Numbered from the stretch's first letter, positions 54,947 through 64,000 are shown. The stretch is 64,000 bases of DNA from Flavobacterium pisciphilum (GCF_020905345.1 NZ_JAJJMO010000001.1:3720001-3784000); one strand, 5' to 3'. Notes: generated from the letters alone by a model not told the origin. A program made the numbers and translations.

Positions 54947-55652
54947 ATTGCAGATAACTCAAATCTGTTTGAGGTTCTAATTCTTCAGGTTCCTGATTTT
55001 GTCTAAAAAGACGAGCAGACAAGTTTCCTTTCAAAATGATTTTGTCTCCTTTTACATCCAGCCAGCTTCCTTCTCGTAATCCTAAAACAGGTAGTGTATT
55101 AAAAGCATGAAATTCTTTTATTCTTGTTTCGCGTGTTTCTCCCATATGTTTAGATTGAGAATCTGGGTCTAGGTAATGAGGGTTCAGGTTAAACGGAATT
55201 AATCCTAAGGTTTGAAAGCTCGGAGGGTAAATAATAGGCATATCATTAGTGGTTTGCATTGATAAACCGCAAATATTACTACCAGCACTTGTTCCTAAAT
55301 AAGGTGTTCCGTTTTTAACAGCTTCGGCAAGAGTGGTCATGATGTTGTTCTTGTATAGCTGAGTTACTAGCAAAAAAGTATTACCGCCACCAGTAAAAAT
55401 CCCTTGTGCGTTATTAATTGCTGCTGTTGCATCTTCAAATTCGTGAATTCCTTTTACGCTAATATTTATTTTTTTGAATGCTTGAGAAACCGTATCGGTA
55501 TATTGTTCGTGCGAGATGCCTCCGGGTCTTGCAAAAGGGATAAAAAGAATAGATTCGCAGTTCTTAAAATGCACTTCTAATTGGGGTAATAAATAATCTA
55601 AATAGCTGCCTCCGTGTAGCGTAGACGTGCTGGCAATGATGATACTTTTCAT
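54945..55652 (-). CDS. pepE: Dipeptidase E (peptidase S51)
   Basis: 235 aa. Cleaves Asp-X dipeptides with a Ser-His-Glu triad. The nucleophile Ser is in YLGTSAGSNICG, with GIFTGGGNTFLLV and FNLNPHYLD near it. Length matches E. coli PepE. No signal peptide, so cytosolic. Confidence 0.93.
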   Translation of the reverse strand: MKSIIIASTSTLHGGSYLDYLLPQLEVHFKNCESILFIPFARPGGISHEQYTDTVSQAFKKINISVKGIHEFEDATAAINNAQGIFTGGGNTFLLVTQLYKNNIMTTLAEAVKNGTPYLGTSAGSNICGLSMQTTNDMPIIYPPSFQTLGLIPFNLNPHYLDPDSQSKHMGETRETRIKEFHAFNTLPVLGLREGSWLDVKGDKIILKGNLSARLFRQNQEPEELEPQTDLSYLQ

Positions 55653-55754
55653 AGGTGTTGTACTGTTTTTATTTAAGTTAAAGATATTAAATTGTAGATT
55701 TTAAAGCTGTAAAATAAAGCTTTAATTAACATATTTTTACCAAGTCATTAGTAT

Positions 55755-55762
55755 TAAATTTG
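55755..55762 (+). promoter_or_regulatory. -7 element of the five-gene operon
   Basis: TAAATTTG, 44 bp before the start of the first gene. No clear TTG partner. Confidence 0.45.
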
Positions 55763-55806
55763 GAATACATTAAGATACTTTTACAACTTATCCTTATAAT
55801 GATTTG

Positions 55807-56559
55807 ATGAACAAAGCGGTATGTATATTTTTTGTTTTTCTTGCGAACAATCTTTTGGCGCAAGTTGAGGTGCCTACTGTTTTGAAAGGGAGAGTAGATG
55901 CTAATATAATGGATTTAGAGGGGATTTATGTGGTGAATGTGAGAACAGAAGCCTCGGTGGTTACCAATTCTAATGGTTCATTTTCAATATCAGCTCAAAT
56001 AGGAGATACGCTCATTTTTTCGTCAGTACAGCTTAAAGAACGACGAATTGTTTTGGTAGATGAAGATTTTGCTTCGACAAATTTTGTTGTAAAGATTGAG
56101 GTAGGGATGAATCAACTGCGGGAAGTTGTCATAAAAAGATATGATAATATTAATTCGGTTGCTTTAGGGATAATTCCGGCAGGACAACGTTCATATACGC
56201 CTGCTGAGCGTAAGTTAAAAGCAGGTACAGATTTGGATACTAAAGTAGGTTTAGGAGGATCTGTGGCTTTGGATCCTTTACTGAATATGTTTTCAGGAAG
56301 GTCAAAAATGCTCAAAAAAGAACTTGCTATAGAGAAGAAAGAAATCTTTATGCAGCTTTTGGAAAAAATGTTTAATACAGATCATTTTGTACGAAACTTA
56401 AGTATTCCTTTAGACTATGTAAAAGGGTTTGAATATTTTGCTGTAGAGAATGAAAGTTTTACGAAGATTTTAAATACAAAGAATAAAACCACAACGGAGT
56501 TTTTGTTAGCAGAACTTGCCGTGAAATACAAAGAAATAATAGCCTGTGAAAATAATTAA
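55807..56559 (+). CDS. CarboxypepD_reg-like secreted protein, paralog 1
   Basis: 250 aa, signal peptide ending LLAQ. An N-terminal carboxypeptidase-regulatory-like domain (LKGRVDANIMDLEGIYVVNVRTEASVVTNSNGSFSISAQIGDTLIFSS) is followed by a conserved LGIIPAGQRSYTPAERKLKA motif and a helical C-terminal part. It shares both halves with the next gene. Function unknown; the -reg domain often marks outer membrane proteins. Start is the ATG at 55807, just after a TTG. Confidence 0.8.
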   Translation: MNKAVCIFFVFLANNLLAQVEVPTVLKGRVDANIMDLEGIYVVNVRTEASVVTNSNGSFSISAQIGDTLIFSSVQLKERRIVLVDEDFASTNFVVKIEVGMNQLREVVIKRYDNINSVALGIIPAGQRSYTPAERKLKAGTDLDTKVGLGGSVALDPLLNMFSGRSKMLKKELAIEKKEIFMQLLEKMFNTDHFVRNLSIPLDYVKGFEYFAVENESFTKILNTKNKTTTEFLLAELAVKYKEIIACENN

Positions 56560-57274
56560 TATTTTATTTCTGTTTACTTTATCTTTATTCTTTCAAGTAA
56601 GTTTGGGGCAGACTATTGTCACAAAAGAAATTTTGGGTAAAGTTACAGCTGATTCGAGTTCGGTTGAAGCGATAACAATTGTTAATAATACAACTCAGGA
56701 GACTACAATTTCAGATAATAAAGGACAGTTTTCTATAGTTGTAAAAGAAGGAGATGTATTGGTTTTTTCGGCAGTAAATCTAGAGCCACTTCGAAAGCGA
56801 ATTACAGCCAATGATTTAAAATTGGATTTGTTGTTGATTAAGATGACGGCTAAAAATTTTGAATTAAAAGAGGTGGTTATAAATGAGTTTTCGAATATAA
56901 ATGCCGAAAATTTGGGAATCATACCATACGGGCAGAAAAAATATACTCCAGCAGAACGGAAGCTATATACGGCTAAGTCATCCATTACAGAAAGTCTTTT
57001 GAATAAAATATCAGGAAGGACAGCTATGCTGAAAAAAGAAGCAGCTGTAGAAAAAAAAGAAATTTTGTATTCAAAAATTGAATACCTTTTCGAAGAGAAT
57101 TATTATACAGAAAGATTAAAGATTCCACTAGAACATATAAAAGGGTTTCAACTTTATTGCATAGATGATCCAGAGTTTGTAAATTCGTTGAATGCAAAGA
57201 ATAAAACAGTTTGCATGTTTTTGATTACAGGCCTTGCACAGAAATATTTAACAATTATAGCGAATGAAAAATAA
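56546..57274 (+). CDS. CarboxypepD_reg-like secreted protein, paralog 2
   Basis: 242 aa, signal peptide ending SLGQ. Same layout as paralog 1, with the same LGIIPYGQKKYTPAERKLY motif. It overlaps paralog 1 by 14 bp and paralog 3 by 11 bp. C-terminal part KIPLEHIKGFQLYC is shared with paralog 1 (SIPLDYVKGFEYF), so the first two genes are clear duplicates. Confidence 0.8.
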   Translation: MKIINILFLFTLSLFFQVSLGQTIVTKEILGKVTADSSSVEAITIVNNTTQETTISDNKGQFSIVVKEGDVLVFSAVNLEPLRKRITANDLKLDLLLIKMTAKNFELKEVVINEFSNINAENLGIIPYGQKKYTPAERKLYTAKSSITESLLNKISGRTAMLKKEAAVEKKEILYSKIEYLFEENYYTERLKIPLEHIKGFQLYCIDDPEFVNSLNAKNKTVCMFLITGLAQKYLTIIANEK

Positions 57275-58016
57275 AATAGGAATACTCGTTTTAGGTTTAT
57301 TATGTCAACTTAGTTTTGCACAATCTTTAGTAAGAAAGCCATTGCATGGACGGGTAATAAACGATTTTATTGCAATAGAGAATGGGTATGTGGTGAATAT
57401 TAATGCAAATGTTAGAACGTTTATTAATGCTGATGGGCTGTTTGATATTGTGGCAAAGCCAAAAGATACTTTGTTGTTTTCAGGTTTAGCATTTCAATCT
57501 AAGAAGATTGTTTTAACAGAGAAAGATTGCGCTCAGGTGCTTTTTATGGTAAAGCTAGATTTGGTAAATAATCAGTTAAAAGAGGTGGTTATTCAAAAGG
57601 ATTTAAAAGTAAAAGCTTTTCAGGGTGGATCTCAGCAATATGTTGACATGCAATTTGAAGATGACAAACAATCTACGGCAAAAAATACTGCAATGTATTC
57701 TGATCAAACTATAAAATATGGAACTGATTTTGTTCGAATATTTAAAGATGTTTCTAAATTGTTGAAGAAGAAAAATAATGTTCAAGAAGATTATGTTAGT
57801 GATGTAGCCTTTTCTGAATATGTAAAACTTCATTTTAGCCCTAAGTTTTTTGCAAAAGATTTAAATCTTAAAGATGATGAAGTTGAATTGTTTCTATTAT
57901 ACTGCTCTAATGATGCCCATTCTAAGGAATATTTAAGACCAGAAGATCAATTTCAGTTAATGGATTTCTTAGTTAACAAGAGTAAAGAGTTTAAAAAGTT
58001 AAATGACTCAAAATAA
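57264..58016 (+). CDS. CarboxypepD_reg-like secreted protein, paralog 3 (divergent)
   Basis: 250 aa, signal peptide ending SFAQ. The N-terminal domain (LHGRVINDFIAIENGYVVNINANVRTFINADGLFDI) matches the other two, but the central TPAERKL motif is absent and replaced by FQGGSQQYVDMQFEDDKQS. The C-terminal helical part is only weakly similar. It runs straight into the DUF6702 gene with no gap. Confidence 0.75.
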   Translation: MKNKIGILVLGLLCQLSFAQSLVRKPLHGRVINDFIAIENGYVVNINANVRTFINADGLFDIVAKPKDTLLFSGLAFQSKKIVLTEKDCAQVLFMVKLDLVNNQLKEVVIQKDLKVKAFQGGSQQYVDMQFEDDKQSTAKNTAMYSDQTIKYGTDFVRIFKDVSKLLKKKNNVQEDYVSDVAFSEYVKLHFSPKFFAKDLNLKDDEVELFLLYCSNDAHSKEYLRPEDQFQLMDFLVNKSKEFKKLNDSK

Positions 58017-58526
58017 ATGAGAAAAAGGATAATTATTCCTGTTCTTTTTATGTTGTTTATATTGAGTACTGCTTTTTCTTTTCATAAGTTTTATGTTGGA
58101 GTTTATCAAATAAATTATGCTCCTGAGAAAAAAATGCTACAAATTACCTCCCGAATTTTTATCGATGATTTAAATAATGGAGTTGAGAAAAAATACAAAA
58201 CGAAAACTAATATTGGCACAGGAAAAGAAACAGAAGCAGATCTTGCTCTTCTGAAAAAATACTTAGCTGAGAATTTTATCATTAAAGTAAATGGTCAGTC
58301 AAGACCAATTGTGTTTTTGTCTAAAGAGGTTGAAGCAAATGATGTTTTAGTTTGTTACTCCAGAATAAATGATGTGAGTAAAATTAAAACCTTAGAAATT
58401 TCAAATACAATTTTGGTAGATTGGAATTCTGATCAGCAAAATATTACGCATGTTTCAGTGTTAGGAACTAAGAAAAGTGTGCTTTTTACGGAGTCTTCAA
58501 GGAAAGAATTGTTAAAATACGAATAA
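58017..58526 (+). CDS. DUF6702-family secreted protein
   Basis: 169 aa, signal peptide (MRKRIIIPVLFMLFILSTAFS). The mature part starts FHKFYVGVYQINYAPEKKMLQITSRIFIDDLN, the DUF6702 opening. Function unknown; family members are usually found next to M1 peptidases, as here. Its ATG begins directly after the previous stop. Confidence 0.85.
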   Translation: MRKRIIIPVLFMLFILSTAFSFHKFYVGVYQINYAPEKKMLQITSRIFIDDLNNGVEKKYKTKTNIGTGKETEADLALLKKYLAENFIIKVNGQSRPIVFLSKEVEANDVLVCYSRINDVSKIKTLEISNTILVDWNSDQQNITHVSVLGTKKSVLFTESSRKELLKYE

Positions 58527-58588
58527 ATCGATACGAATATTCTTTTAATTGCTATTTTCACGGCTTGACAAAACTCCAAAAACCAGTT

Positions 58589-60829
58589 ATGAGAAGAATT
58601 TCATTTTTATTATTTTTCCCTGCTATCCTTTTTGCTCAGGAAAAAAATACCACAAATGTAAGGCAACAAGGAAAGTACGATACTAATAAATTTAGCCAAA
58701 TGTATGATTTGTTGGCTACTCCGAATATGTTTCGTACAGCATCAGGGGCACCAGGCCCAGCATATTATCAGCAACAAGCCGATTATAAAATAGATGTTGA
58801 ATTAGATGATAAAAAAGCAAAATTAACTGGTTCAGAAACGATCACTTATTCTAATAATTCGCCAGATAATCTAGAATATTTATGGGTGCAATTAGACCAA
58901 AATCAAGCTAAAAAAAATACACAATCTACATTGGCAGAAAGCGACAAAATTAGTCAAGCATTACCATTGGCTGGTTTTTCGAATAAATACTTAAAAGAAG
59001 GATTAGAACGAGGTTTTAATATCGATTATGTAAAAGATGCTAAGGGAAATCCAATGTCATATACTGTTAATGAAACGATGATGAGAATTAATTTGCCTAC
59101 GCCATTAAAGGCAGGTGAAAAAATTTCATTTTCTATTAAGTGGTGGTATAATATCAATAATTACAGACAAGATGGAGGACGTTCAGGGTATGAATTGTTC
59201 GAAAAAGATGGAAACAGATTGTATGTAATCGCACAATTCTATCCAAGAATGGCAGTTTATAATGATGTAGAAGGCTGGCAGAATATGCAATTTTGGGGTG
59301 GAGGAGAATTTGCTTTGCCTTTTGGAAATTTTGATGTAAATATTACAGTTCCTGCAGATCACGTAATGGAAGCTACAGGAGAATTAATGAATAGAAGTGA
59401 AGTCTTTACTCCAGAACAAGTAAAAAGATATGAGTTAGCTCAAAAATCATACGATAAACCAGTTATTATTGTTACACAAGCAGAAGCAGAGGCAACAGAA
59501 AAAGGGTTTTCAGAGAAGAAAAAAACATGGAAATTCAGTGCTAAAAATGTTCGTGATTTTGGAATTGCAACTTCAAGAAAGTTCATTTACGATGCAATGG
59601 CTGTAAAACTTGGAGATAGAACAGTAATGGCAGCTTCAGTATATCCAAAAGAAGCAAATCCGCTTTGGGAGGAAACTTCAACAAGAGTAGTTGCGCATAC
59701 TTTAAAAAGTTATTCTTCGCACACATTTGATTATCCTTATCCAAAAGCAGTTTCAGTTTCGGCAGAGGATCAAGGGATGGAATATCCTATGATTTGTTGG
59801 AATTATGGTCGTCCAGATGAAAATGGAGTTACTAGCAAAGAGATGAAAAACGGAATGATTGGTGTGGTGATTCACGAAGTAGGACACAACTTTTTTCCGA
59901 TGATAGTAAATTCAGATGAGCGTCAATGGAGCTGGATGGACGAAGGTTTAAATTCTTTTTTAGAATATTTAGCAGAACAAGAATTAGATCCAAATTTCCC
60001 TTCAAGAAGAGGTCCTGCAAGGAATATAGTTCCTTATATGAGCGGAGATCAGAAATTCTTAGAGCCAATTATGTCTAATTCAGAAACGATTATTCAATTT
60101 GGAAATAATGCATACGGGAAACCAGCTACAGGGCTTAATATTTTAAGAGAAGTAGTTATGGGAAGAGAACTGTTTGATTATGCTTTTAAAACATACGCAA
60201 ACAGATGGAAGTTTAAACACCCAACACCAGAAGATTTCTTTAGAACAATGGAAGATGCTTCGGCAGTCGACTTAGATTGGTTTTTTAGAGGCTGGTTTTA
60301 CTCAACAGATTTTGTAGATATCGGAATTAAAGAGGTAAAACAATATTATGTAAGTGAAACGGCAACTGCTGAATTAAAAAATGTTAAAATCAAAAAAGGA
60401 CGTTTTGGTTTTGAAAAAGGGCCTTTCGTGTATTTAATTGATGGTGATAATCAAGAGTTAAAAAAATCAGATAAAAAAGCTTTAAAAATTGATGAAGTAA
60501 AGTTATTGTCAGATTATGTAGCGGAGACTTTTACTGCAGAAGAAAAAGCAAATATAAAAGCTCCAAAATATTTTTATGAAGTTGAGTTTAATAAGCCAGG
60601 CGGAATGATTATGCCTATTCTTGTTGAAATCACGTATGAAGACGGAACAAAGGAAGAATTTAAATACCCAGCGCAAATTTGGAGAAAAAATAATGATACT
60701 GCCAAAAAAGTATATGCTACAGAAAAGGCTATAAAAAGTATTCAAATTGACCCAAAATTACTTACGGCAGATATTGATGTAACTAATAATACATGGCCAA
60801 AAGTAGAGGTAAAATCAAAATTTGATTAA
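58589..60829 (+). CDS. M1-family metallopeptidase
   Basis: 746 aa from the ATG at 58589; the ORF's upstream TTG at 58565 is not used because the ATG opens directly into a signal peptide (MRRISFLLFFPAILFAQ). The zinc site is HEVGH at residues 429-433 with the third ligand Glu452 (HExxH-18-E). An N-terminal beta domain and a C-terminal extension flank it. It trims N-terminal residues from peptides outside the cytosol. It follows DUF6702 after 62 bp. Confidence 0.9.
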   Translation: MRRISFLLFFPAILFAQEKNTTNVRQQGKYDTNKFSQMYDLLATPNMFRTASGAPGPAYYQQQADYKIDVELDDKKAKLTGSETITYSNNSPDNLEYLWVQLDQNQAKKNTQSTLAESDKISQALPLAGFSNKYLKEGLERGFNIDYVKDAKGNPMSYTVNETMMRINLPTPLKAGEKISFSIKWWYNINNYRQDGGRSGYELFEKDGNRLYVIAQFYPRMAVYNDVEGWQNMQFWGGGEFALPFGNFDVNITVPADHVMEATGELMNRSEVFTPEQVKRYELAQKSYDKPVIIVTQAEAEATEKGFSEKKKTWKFSAKNVRDFGIATSRKFIYDAMAVKLGDRTVMAASVYPKEANPLWEETSTRVVAHTLKSYSSHTFDYPYPKAVSVSAEDQGMEYPMICWNYGRPDENGVTSKEMKNGMIGVVIHEVGHNFFPMIVNSDERQWSWMDEGLNSFLEYLAEQELDPNFPSRRGPARNIVPYMSGDQKFLEPIMSNSETIIQFGNNAYGKPATGLNILREVVMGRELFDYAFKTYANRWKFKHPTPEDFFRTMEDASAVDLDWFFRGWFYSTDFVDIGIKEVKQYYVSETATAELKNVKIKKGRFGFEKGPFVYLIDGDNQELKKSDKKALKIDEVKLLSDYVAETFTAEEKANIKAPKYFYEVEFNKPGGMIMPILVEITYEDGTKEEFKYPAQIWRKNNDTAKKVYATEKAIKSIQIDPKLLTADIDVTNNTWPKVEVKSKFD

Positions 60830-60840
60830 GAGTAAAACTA

Positions 60841-60868
60841 AAAGAGACTTGCAAGAGTCTCTTTTTTT
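60841..60868 (+). terminator. Terminator of the M1 operon
   Basis: AAAGAGACT pairs with AGTCTCTTT and a T run follows. Confidence 0.85.
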
Positions 60869-60903
60869 AAGTTAATTTTAAAGCAGTAGGCTACAAAATT
60901 TAA

Positions 60904-60911
60904 TATCTTTG
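60904..60911 (+). promoter_or_regulatory. -7 element of tatA-PAP2
   Basis: TATCTTTG, 23 bp before the tatA start. It overlaps the alternative GTG start at 60911, supporting the ATG at 60935. Confidence 0.5.
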
Positions 60912-60934
60912 TGGCACATAAAAATAAAAAAGAT

Positions 60935-61261
60935 ATGTTTGGTATAGGAGGAGGAGAATTAGTTTTCATACTATTTGTGGTACTTATGCTTTTTGGTTCA
61001 GATAAAGTGCCGGAAATTGCTCGTACAATGGGTAAAGCTATGGCGCAACTTAAGAATGCAACTAATGATATTAAAAGTGAAATCCAAAAAGGTGCAGAAG
61101 CTAACGGTTTCGATGCGAAAACTTTGGATGATATGACAGGTAATATCAATTCTGAAATAGAGAAGGCAAAAACTAATTTATTAGGAGATGCTACCACACA
61201 ATTTGAGAAAACAAAAGAAGATATTGATGCCATTACAGGCCCTATAAAACGTCAGATATAA
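60935..61261 (+). CDS. Twin-arginine translocase subunit TatA/TatB-like
   Basis: 108 aa. The N terminus FGIGGGELVFILFVVLMLFGSDKVPEIARTMGKAMAQLKNA has the membrane helix, hinge and amphipathic helix of TatA-type proteins. A charged C-terminal tail follows. No tatC is adjacent. It overlaps the PAP2 gene by one base (TAATG). Confidence 0.9.
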   Translation: MFGIGGGELVFILFVVLMLFGSDKVPEIARTMGKAMAQLKNATNDIKSEIQKGAEANGFDAKTLDDMTGNINSEIEKAKTNLLGDATTQFEKTKEDIDAITGPIKRQI

Positions 61262-61824
61262 TGCTTGAAAAATTACAAGAATTAGACACAAATCTATTTG
61301 TATTTCTTAATGGATTAGGTTCTGAAACATATGATAAACTTTGGTTGGTAATCACTAATCAGTTAAATTGGACTCCACTTTTTTTACTATTACTTTATCT
61401 TATCTATAAAAAATTAGGGACAAAACAAACCTTGTATTTACTCTTGTTTTTGGCGATTTTAATTGCATGTACAGATCAATTAACCAATGCAGTTAAGTAT
61501 AGCGTACAGCGTTTAAGACCTTGTAATAATCCTGATATCAATTCGTTTATTCGAATTGTACAATCTCGACAATCATTTAGTTTTTTCTCAGGTCATGCAG
61601 CAAATTCATTGGCAGCAGCTACGTTTTTATATTTAGTCCTTAACAAACACTTTAAGTATTTTGGACTCTTATTTTTATGGCCGTTAATTTTTGCTTATAG
61701 CCGTATTTACTTAGGATTGCATTATCCATTGGATATTCTTTGTGGTTATTTGGTAGGGATAATAATGGGATTCTTAATCTACAAACTATACCAGAAAGCA
61801 AAAGCGAAGTATTTTCCAGTTTAG
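61261..61824 (+). CDS. PAP2-family membrane phosphatase
   Basis: 187 aa, five to six membrane segments. The three PAP2 motifs are KYSVQRLRP, SFFSGHAANS and SRIYLGLHYPLDI. Such enzymes dephosphorylate undecaprenyl pyrophosphate or phosphatidic acid on the periplasmic face. Translationally coupled to the TatA gene. Confidence 0.9.
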   Translation: MLEKLQELDTNLFVFLNGLGSETYDKLWLVITNQLNWTPLFLLLLYLIYKKLGTKQTLYLLLFLAILIACTDQLTNAVKYSVQRLRPCNNPDINSFIRIVQSRQSFSFFSGHAANSLAAATFLYLVLNKHFKYFGLLFLWPLIFAYSRIYLGLHYPLDILCGYLVGIIMGFLIYKLYQKAKAKYFPV

Positions 61825-62033
61825 TTTTTAGGAGTATTTCCAGTTGTATATTCGATTCTTTCTATTGCATAAACTACAACTTTAAGGATTACTAAAGTAA
61901 TTCTTAACTACATTTGATTTTAAGCAACTTGTTGGCTTTTAATCAATTCTTCTTGTGCAAAATAATTTATTCAAATCAGGTTTTAGTATAAAAAAAATAA
62001 CTAAATTCATCATACTTAATAGTAGTGCTATAG

Positions 62034-62567
62034 ATGAAAGTTAGTGAGATAATACGCCTGATAGAGGAAAATAATCTGGTAGAAAAAACGATTACGATTG
62101 GACGTAATGAATTTCTAAAAGTCAAAGGAAGCATTGATACCAATATCTATTTTATAGAAGAGGGCAGTCTCCGAATTTTTGTACTTGACAATTATGAAGA
62201 ACGTATTATTCGCTTTGGGTATAGAAACAATATTATTGTTTCTATAGATTCATTTTTATCCGAGAAGCCATCAGATTTTTATATCCAAGCCATAAAGAAA
62301 ACGGTGATAAAAGTAATTCCGAAAAAGGGTTTTATGGATTTTATCAATCAAAATGAAGATAATCTCAAGCTTTGGATAAAAATCATGGAGGACTTGATTT
62401 TGCAGCAAATAGAAAGGGAGAAAGATATCCTTACTAGCTCACCTAAAGAACGTTTTGAAAGGGTTTTAATGAGAAGCCCACAACTATTTCAGGAAATTTC
62501 AAACAGACATATCGCAAATTATTTAAGGATGAGTCCTGAAACTTTGTCAAGATTAAAAAAGCGTTGA
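62034..62567 (+). CDS. Crp/Fnr-family transcriptional regulator
   Basis: 177 aa. The sensor half (IYFIEEGSLRIFVLDNYEERIIRFGYRNNIIVS) is followed by a winged helix with SNRHIANYLRMSPETLSRLKKR. Signal unknown. The 209-bp gap upstream carries no gene. The DinB-family gene follows 55 bp after its stop. Confidence 0.9.
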   Translation: MKVSEIIRLIEENNLVEKTITIGRNEFLKVKGSIDTNIYFIEEGSLRIFVLDNYEERIIRFGYRNNIIVSIDSFLSEKPSDFYIQAIKKTVIKVIPKKGFMDFINQNEDNLKLWIKIMEDLILQQIEREKDILTSSPKERFERVLMRSPQLFQEISNRHIANYLRMSPETLSRLKKR

Positions 62568-62622
62568 TTTCAATCAATGTTTTTTGGTTAAAAGTTTGAG
62601 AAATTTGTCAAAAAATAATGAG

Positions 62623-63183
62623 ATGAAAATTGAATCAGATGTTTTAATATTAGACTTAATTGAGCGTACCCGTTTGATTATGAATAAAGCTGAATCTTTG
62701 AAAGCCGAAAGCGATACAGTGCTTAATCACAGAGTAAGCTCTGAAAGTTGGAGTGCTCTAGAATGTTTGGAACACCTTAATTTGTATGGTAGGTTTTATC
62801 TTCCAGAAATTACAAAACGAATATATGGAGTGACTACTGAGGGAGCTGAATTATATTTTAAAAGCGGTTGGCTAGGAGATTATTTTGCAAAAAGCATGCT
62901 GCCAAAAGAGAAGCTCAATGCAATGAAAACCTTTAAAAGTATGAATCCGATAAATAGTAAACTTGATAAAACTGTTATTACTGAGTTTATCAATCAGCAA
63001 ATTCAGATGCTAGAGTTACTTAATAAAGCTAAAGATGTGAGTCTTAATAAAACCAAAACAGGAATTAGTATCACAAAGTGGATACAGCTGAAATTAGGTG
63101 ATACATTTAAGATTGTGATTTACCATAATCAGAGACATGTTATGCAAGCTGAAAAGGTAGTAGGTAGTTGTTTTATAGAATGA
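62623..63183 (+). CDS. DinB-family metal-binding protein
   Basis: 186 aa from MKIESD (the longer in-frame TTG start is unlikely). The four-helix bundle has the metal-binding His in EHLNLYGRFYLPE and YHNQRHVMQAEKV. DinB-like proteins include thiol transferases and hydrolases. It may be cotranscribed with the Crp/Fnr gene. Confidence 0.85.
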   Translation: MKIESDVLILDLIERTRLIMNKAESLKAESDTVLNHRVSSESWSALECLEHLNLYGRFYLPEITKRIYGVTTEGAELYFKSGWLGDYFAKSMLPKEKLNAMKTFKSMNPINSKLDKTVITEFINQQIQMLELLNKAKDVSLNKTKTGISITKWIQLKLGDTFKIVIYHNQRHVMQAEKVVGSCFIE

Positions 63184-63184
63184 T

Positions 63185-63907
63185 TTAATTTTTTATAAAA
63201 TGCTTCTCGCTCCATTCTAATCCGTTTGGAAGTTCAAGATTACTGAATTCAATATGAATAACTCGTCTTCTTTCGTTATTAGTAGTTTTATTTGAAGCAT
63301 GGAAAAGTAATGGTTTCATAATCATTATTCCACCTTTGTCGACTTCACAAATTGTCTCCTTTTCATTTTTTAAGTCCATATTTTCAACTCTATAAATTCC
63401 TTTAGAATGGGAGCTATTAATTACTTTTAAAGCTCCATTGTCTTTTGTTGTTTTGTCAATATGAATTCTTATTGTGAAATTTTTTTCAAGAATTTCTTTT
63501 GGAGGTTGCACAGCAAATTGATTTTGCTTGGTGGTCCAATTTTCAAAATTCTTGATATCTATTTTTTTATCCACAGAGATTGTTAAATCTTGGTGATAAG
63601 CAACAAACCAATTTGATTTTTCTGGTTTGTCAAAATATATTGATTTAGTTATAAAATAATTTTCTCCAAAGTTGGATTGAATAATATCCTTTAAATTTTG
63701 ATTAAAAATATAATCTAGGGTTTCGGGAATTTCTTTGTGGAATTGTCTTATCGCAAATAAATCTTCTGATTTTCTGAAAGTTGTTTTTTCGGCTTTGTTT
63801 TCTGTGCTACTTTCAATTATTGAAATCAGTTTTTCAATTTCACTTTCGTTATAAACATTCTCTATAATCGTAAAACCATCAGCGTTTATTTCGTCGATAT
63901 ATTTCAT
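63185..63907 (-). CDS. Phytanoyl-CoA dioxygenase (PhyH)-family protein
   Basis: 240 aa. The Fe(II)/2-oxoglutarate site is seen as AYHQDLTISVD (HxD) with the distal His in MKPLLFHASNKT and an Arg in RRRVIHIEFSN. Such enzymes hydroxylate small molecules; substrate unknown. Convergent with the DinB gene, one base apart. The remaining DNA to 64000 shows no clear gene. Confidence 0.88.
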   Translation of the reverse strand: MKYIDEINADGFTIIENVYNESEIEKLISIIESSTENKAEKTTFRKSEDLFAIRQFHKEIPETLDYIFNQNLKDIIQSNFGENYFITKSIYFDKPEKSNWFVAYHQDLTISVDKKIDIKNFENWTTKQNQFAVQPPKEILEKNFTIRIHIDKTTKDNGALKVINSSHSKGIYRVENMDLKNEKETICEVDKGGIMIMKPLLFHASNKTTNNERRRVIHIEFSNLELPNGLEWSEKHFIKN

Positions 63908-64000
63908 TCTGAATTTTGTTTTTCTAATCTCAATAACTTTGTTTCAAAACCTGTGCAACGAAGGGATTCAAAACCTCGTTTTAAAGAACTCTACTAACAG

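Noticed and set aside
63908..64000. Possible gene at the right edge
   Set aside because: All frames contain stops within the last 93 bases or are too short to judge.

Overview
The window looks like a chromosomal segment of a Flavobacterium-type member of the Bacteroidota (inference, from AT-rich DNA, repeated -7 promoter elements of the TAnnTTTG type with an upstream TTG, a type IX secretion plug-family protein, and many Flavobacteriia-type secreted and lipoprotein families). It is mostly core housekeeping sequence with short accessory insertions. No IS transposase, prophage, CRISPR array or rRNA operon was found.

Layout. 1-2.6 kb: 3' part of mutS, tRNA-Gly(GCC) and tRNA-Leu(UAA) behind one good promoter, and a DUF1508-like protein. 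2.6-7.9 kb: a repeat-built Ala/Val lipoprotein, Kdo transferase (kdtA), a DegT-type sugar aminotransferase with galE, and an EamA transporter. 8-11.8 kb: a glycerophosphodiester phosphodiesterase lipoprotein with EF-hand-like loops, an NTF2-like protein, a lone LytTR protein, fabD and a DUF983 protein. 11.8-14.6 kb: an AraC regulator, YceI, a small 4Fe-4S protein and a pirin; yceI and the pirin share a near-identical promoter and operator arrangement. 14.6-15 kb: a repeat-rich gap. 15-19.5 kb: glyoxylate bypass genes aceB-aceA with a divergent RamB-like regulator and a perfect palindrome between them. 19.5-25.3 kb: purT-DUF6370-Crp/Fnr operon, a Lys-rich secreted protein, a U32 peptidase-like protein and a frameshifted RibD/DHFR-like gene. 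25.4-31.6 kb: small secreted proteins, a serine hydrolase, an aminotransferase, a fatty acid desaturase and rsmG. 31.7-43 kb: Tat-type alkaline phosphatase, an unknown 242-aa protein, P5C dehydrogenase, apaG, T9SS plug, SNF2 helicase, methyltransferase, a GxxExxY gene enclosed by a 33-bp inverted repeat, and map. 43-49.6 kb: DUF445 protein and a TetR-ABC-HlyD-TolC export operon. 49.7-55.7 kb: gpmI, two convergent L,D-transpeptidases, a GNAT protein, two identical tRNA-Gly(UCC) genes and peptidase E. 55.8-60.8 kb: three paralogous regulatory-domain proteins, DUF6702 and an M1 metallopeptidase in one tight run. 60.9-64 kb: TatA-PAP2, Crp/Fnr, DinB and PhyH proteins.

The least ordinary signals are: (1) the 24/25-identical element with identical 19-nt spacing upstream of yceI and pirin; (2) the GxxExxY cassette with 33-bp terminal inverted repeats (32/33) wedged exactly between map and a methyltransferase; (3) an exporter whose ATPase has unusual signature, Walker B and switch positions; (4) the three-paralog operon next to an M1 peptidase; and (5) the palindrome between the RamB-like regulator and aceBA. 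None of these could be checked against databases here. Promoter and operator calls rest on pattern matching only.
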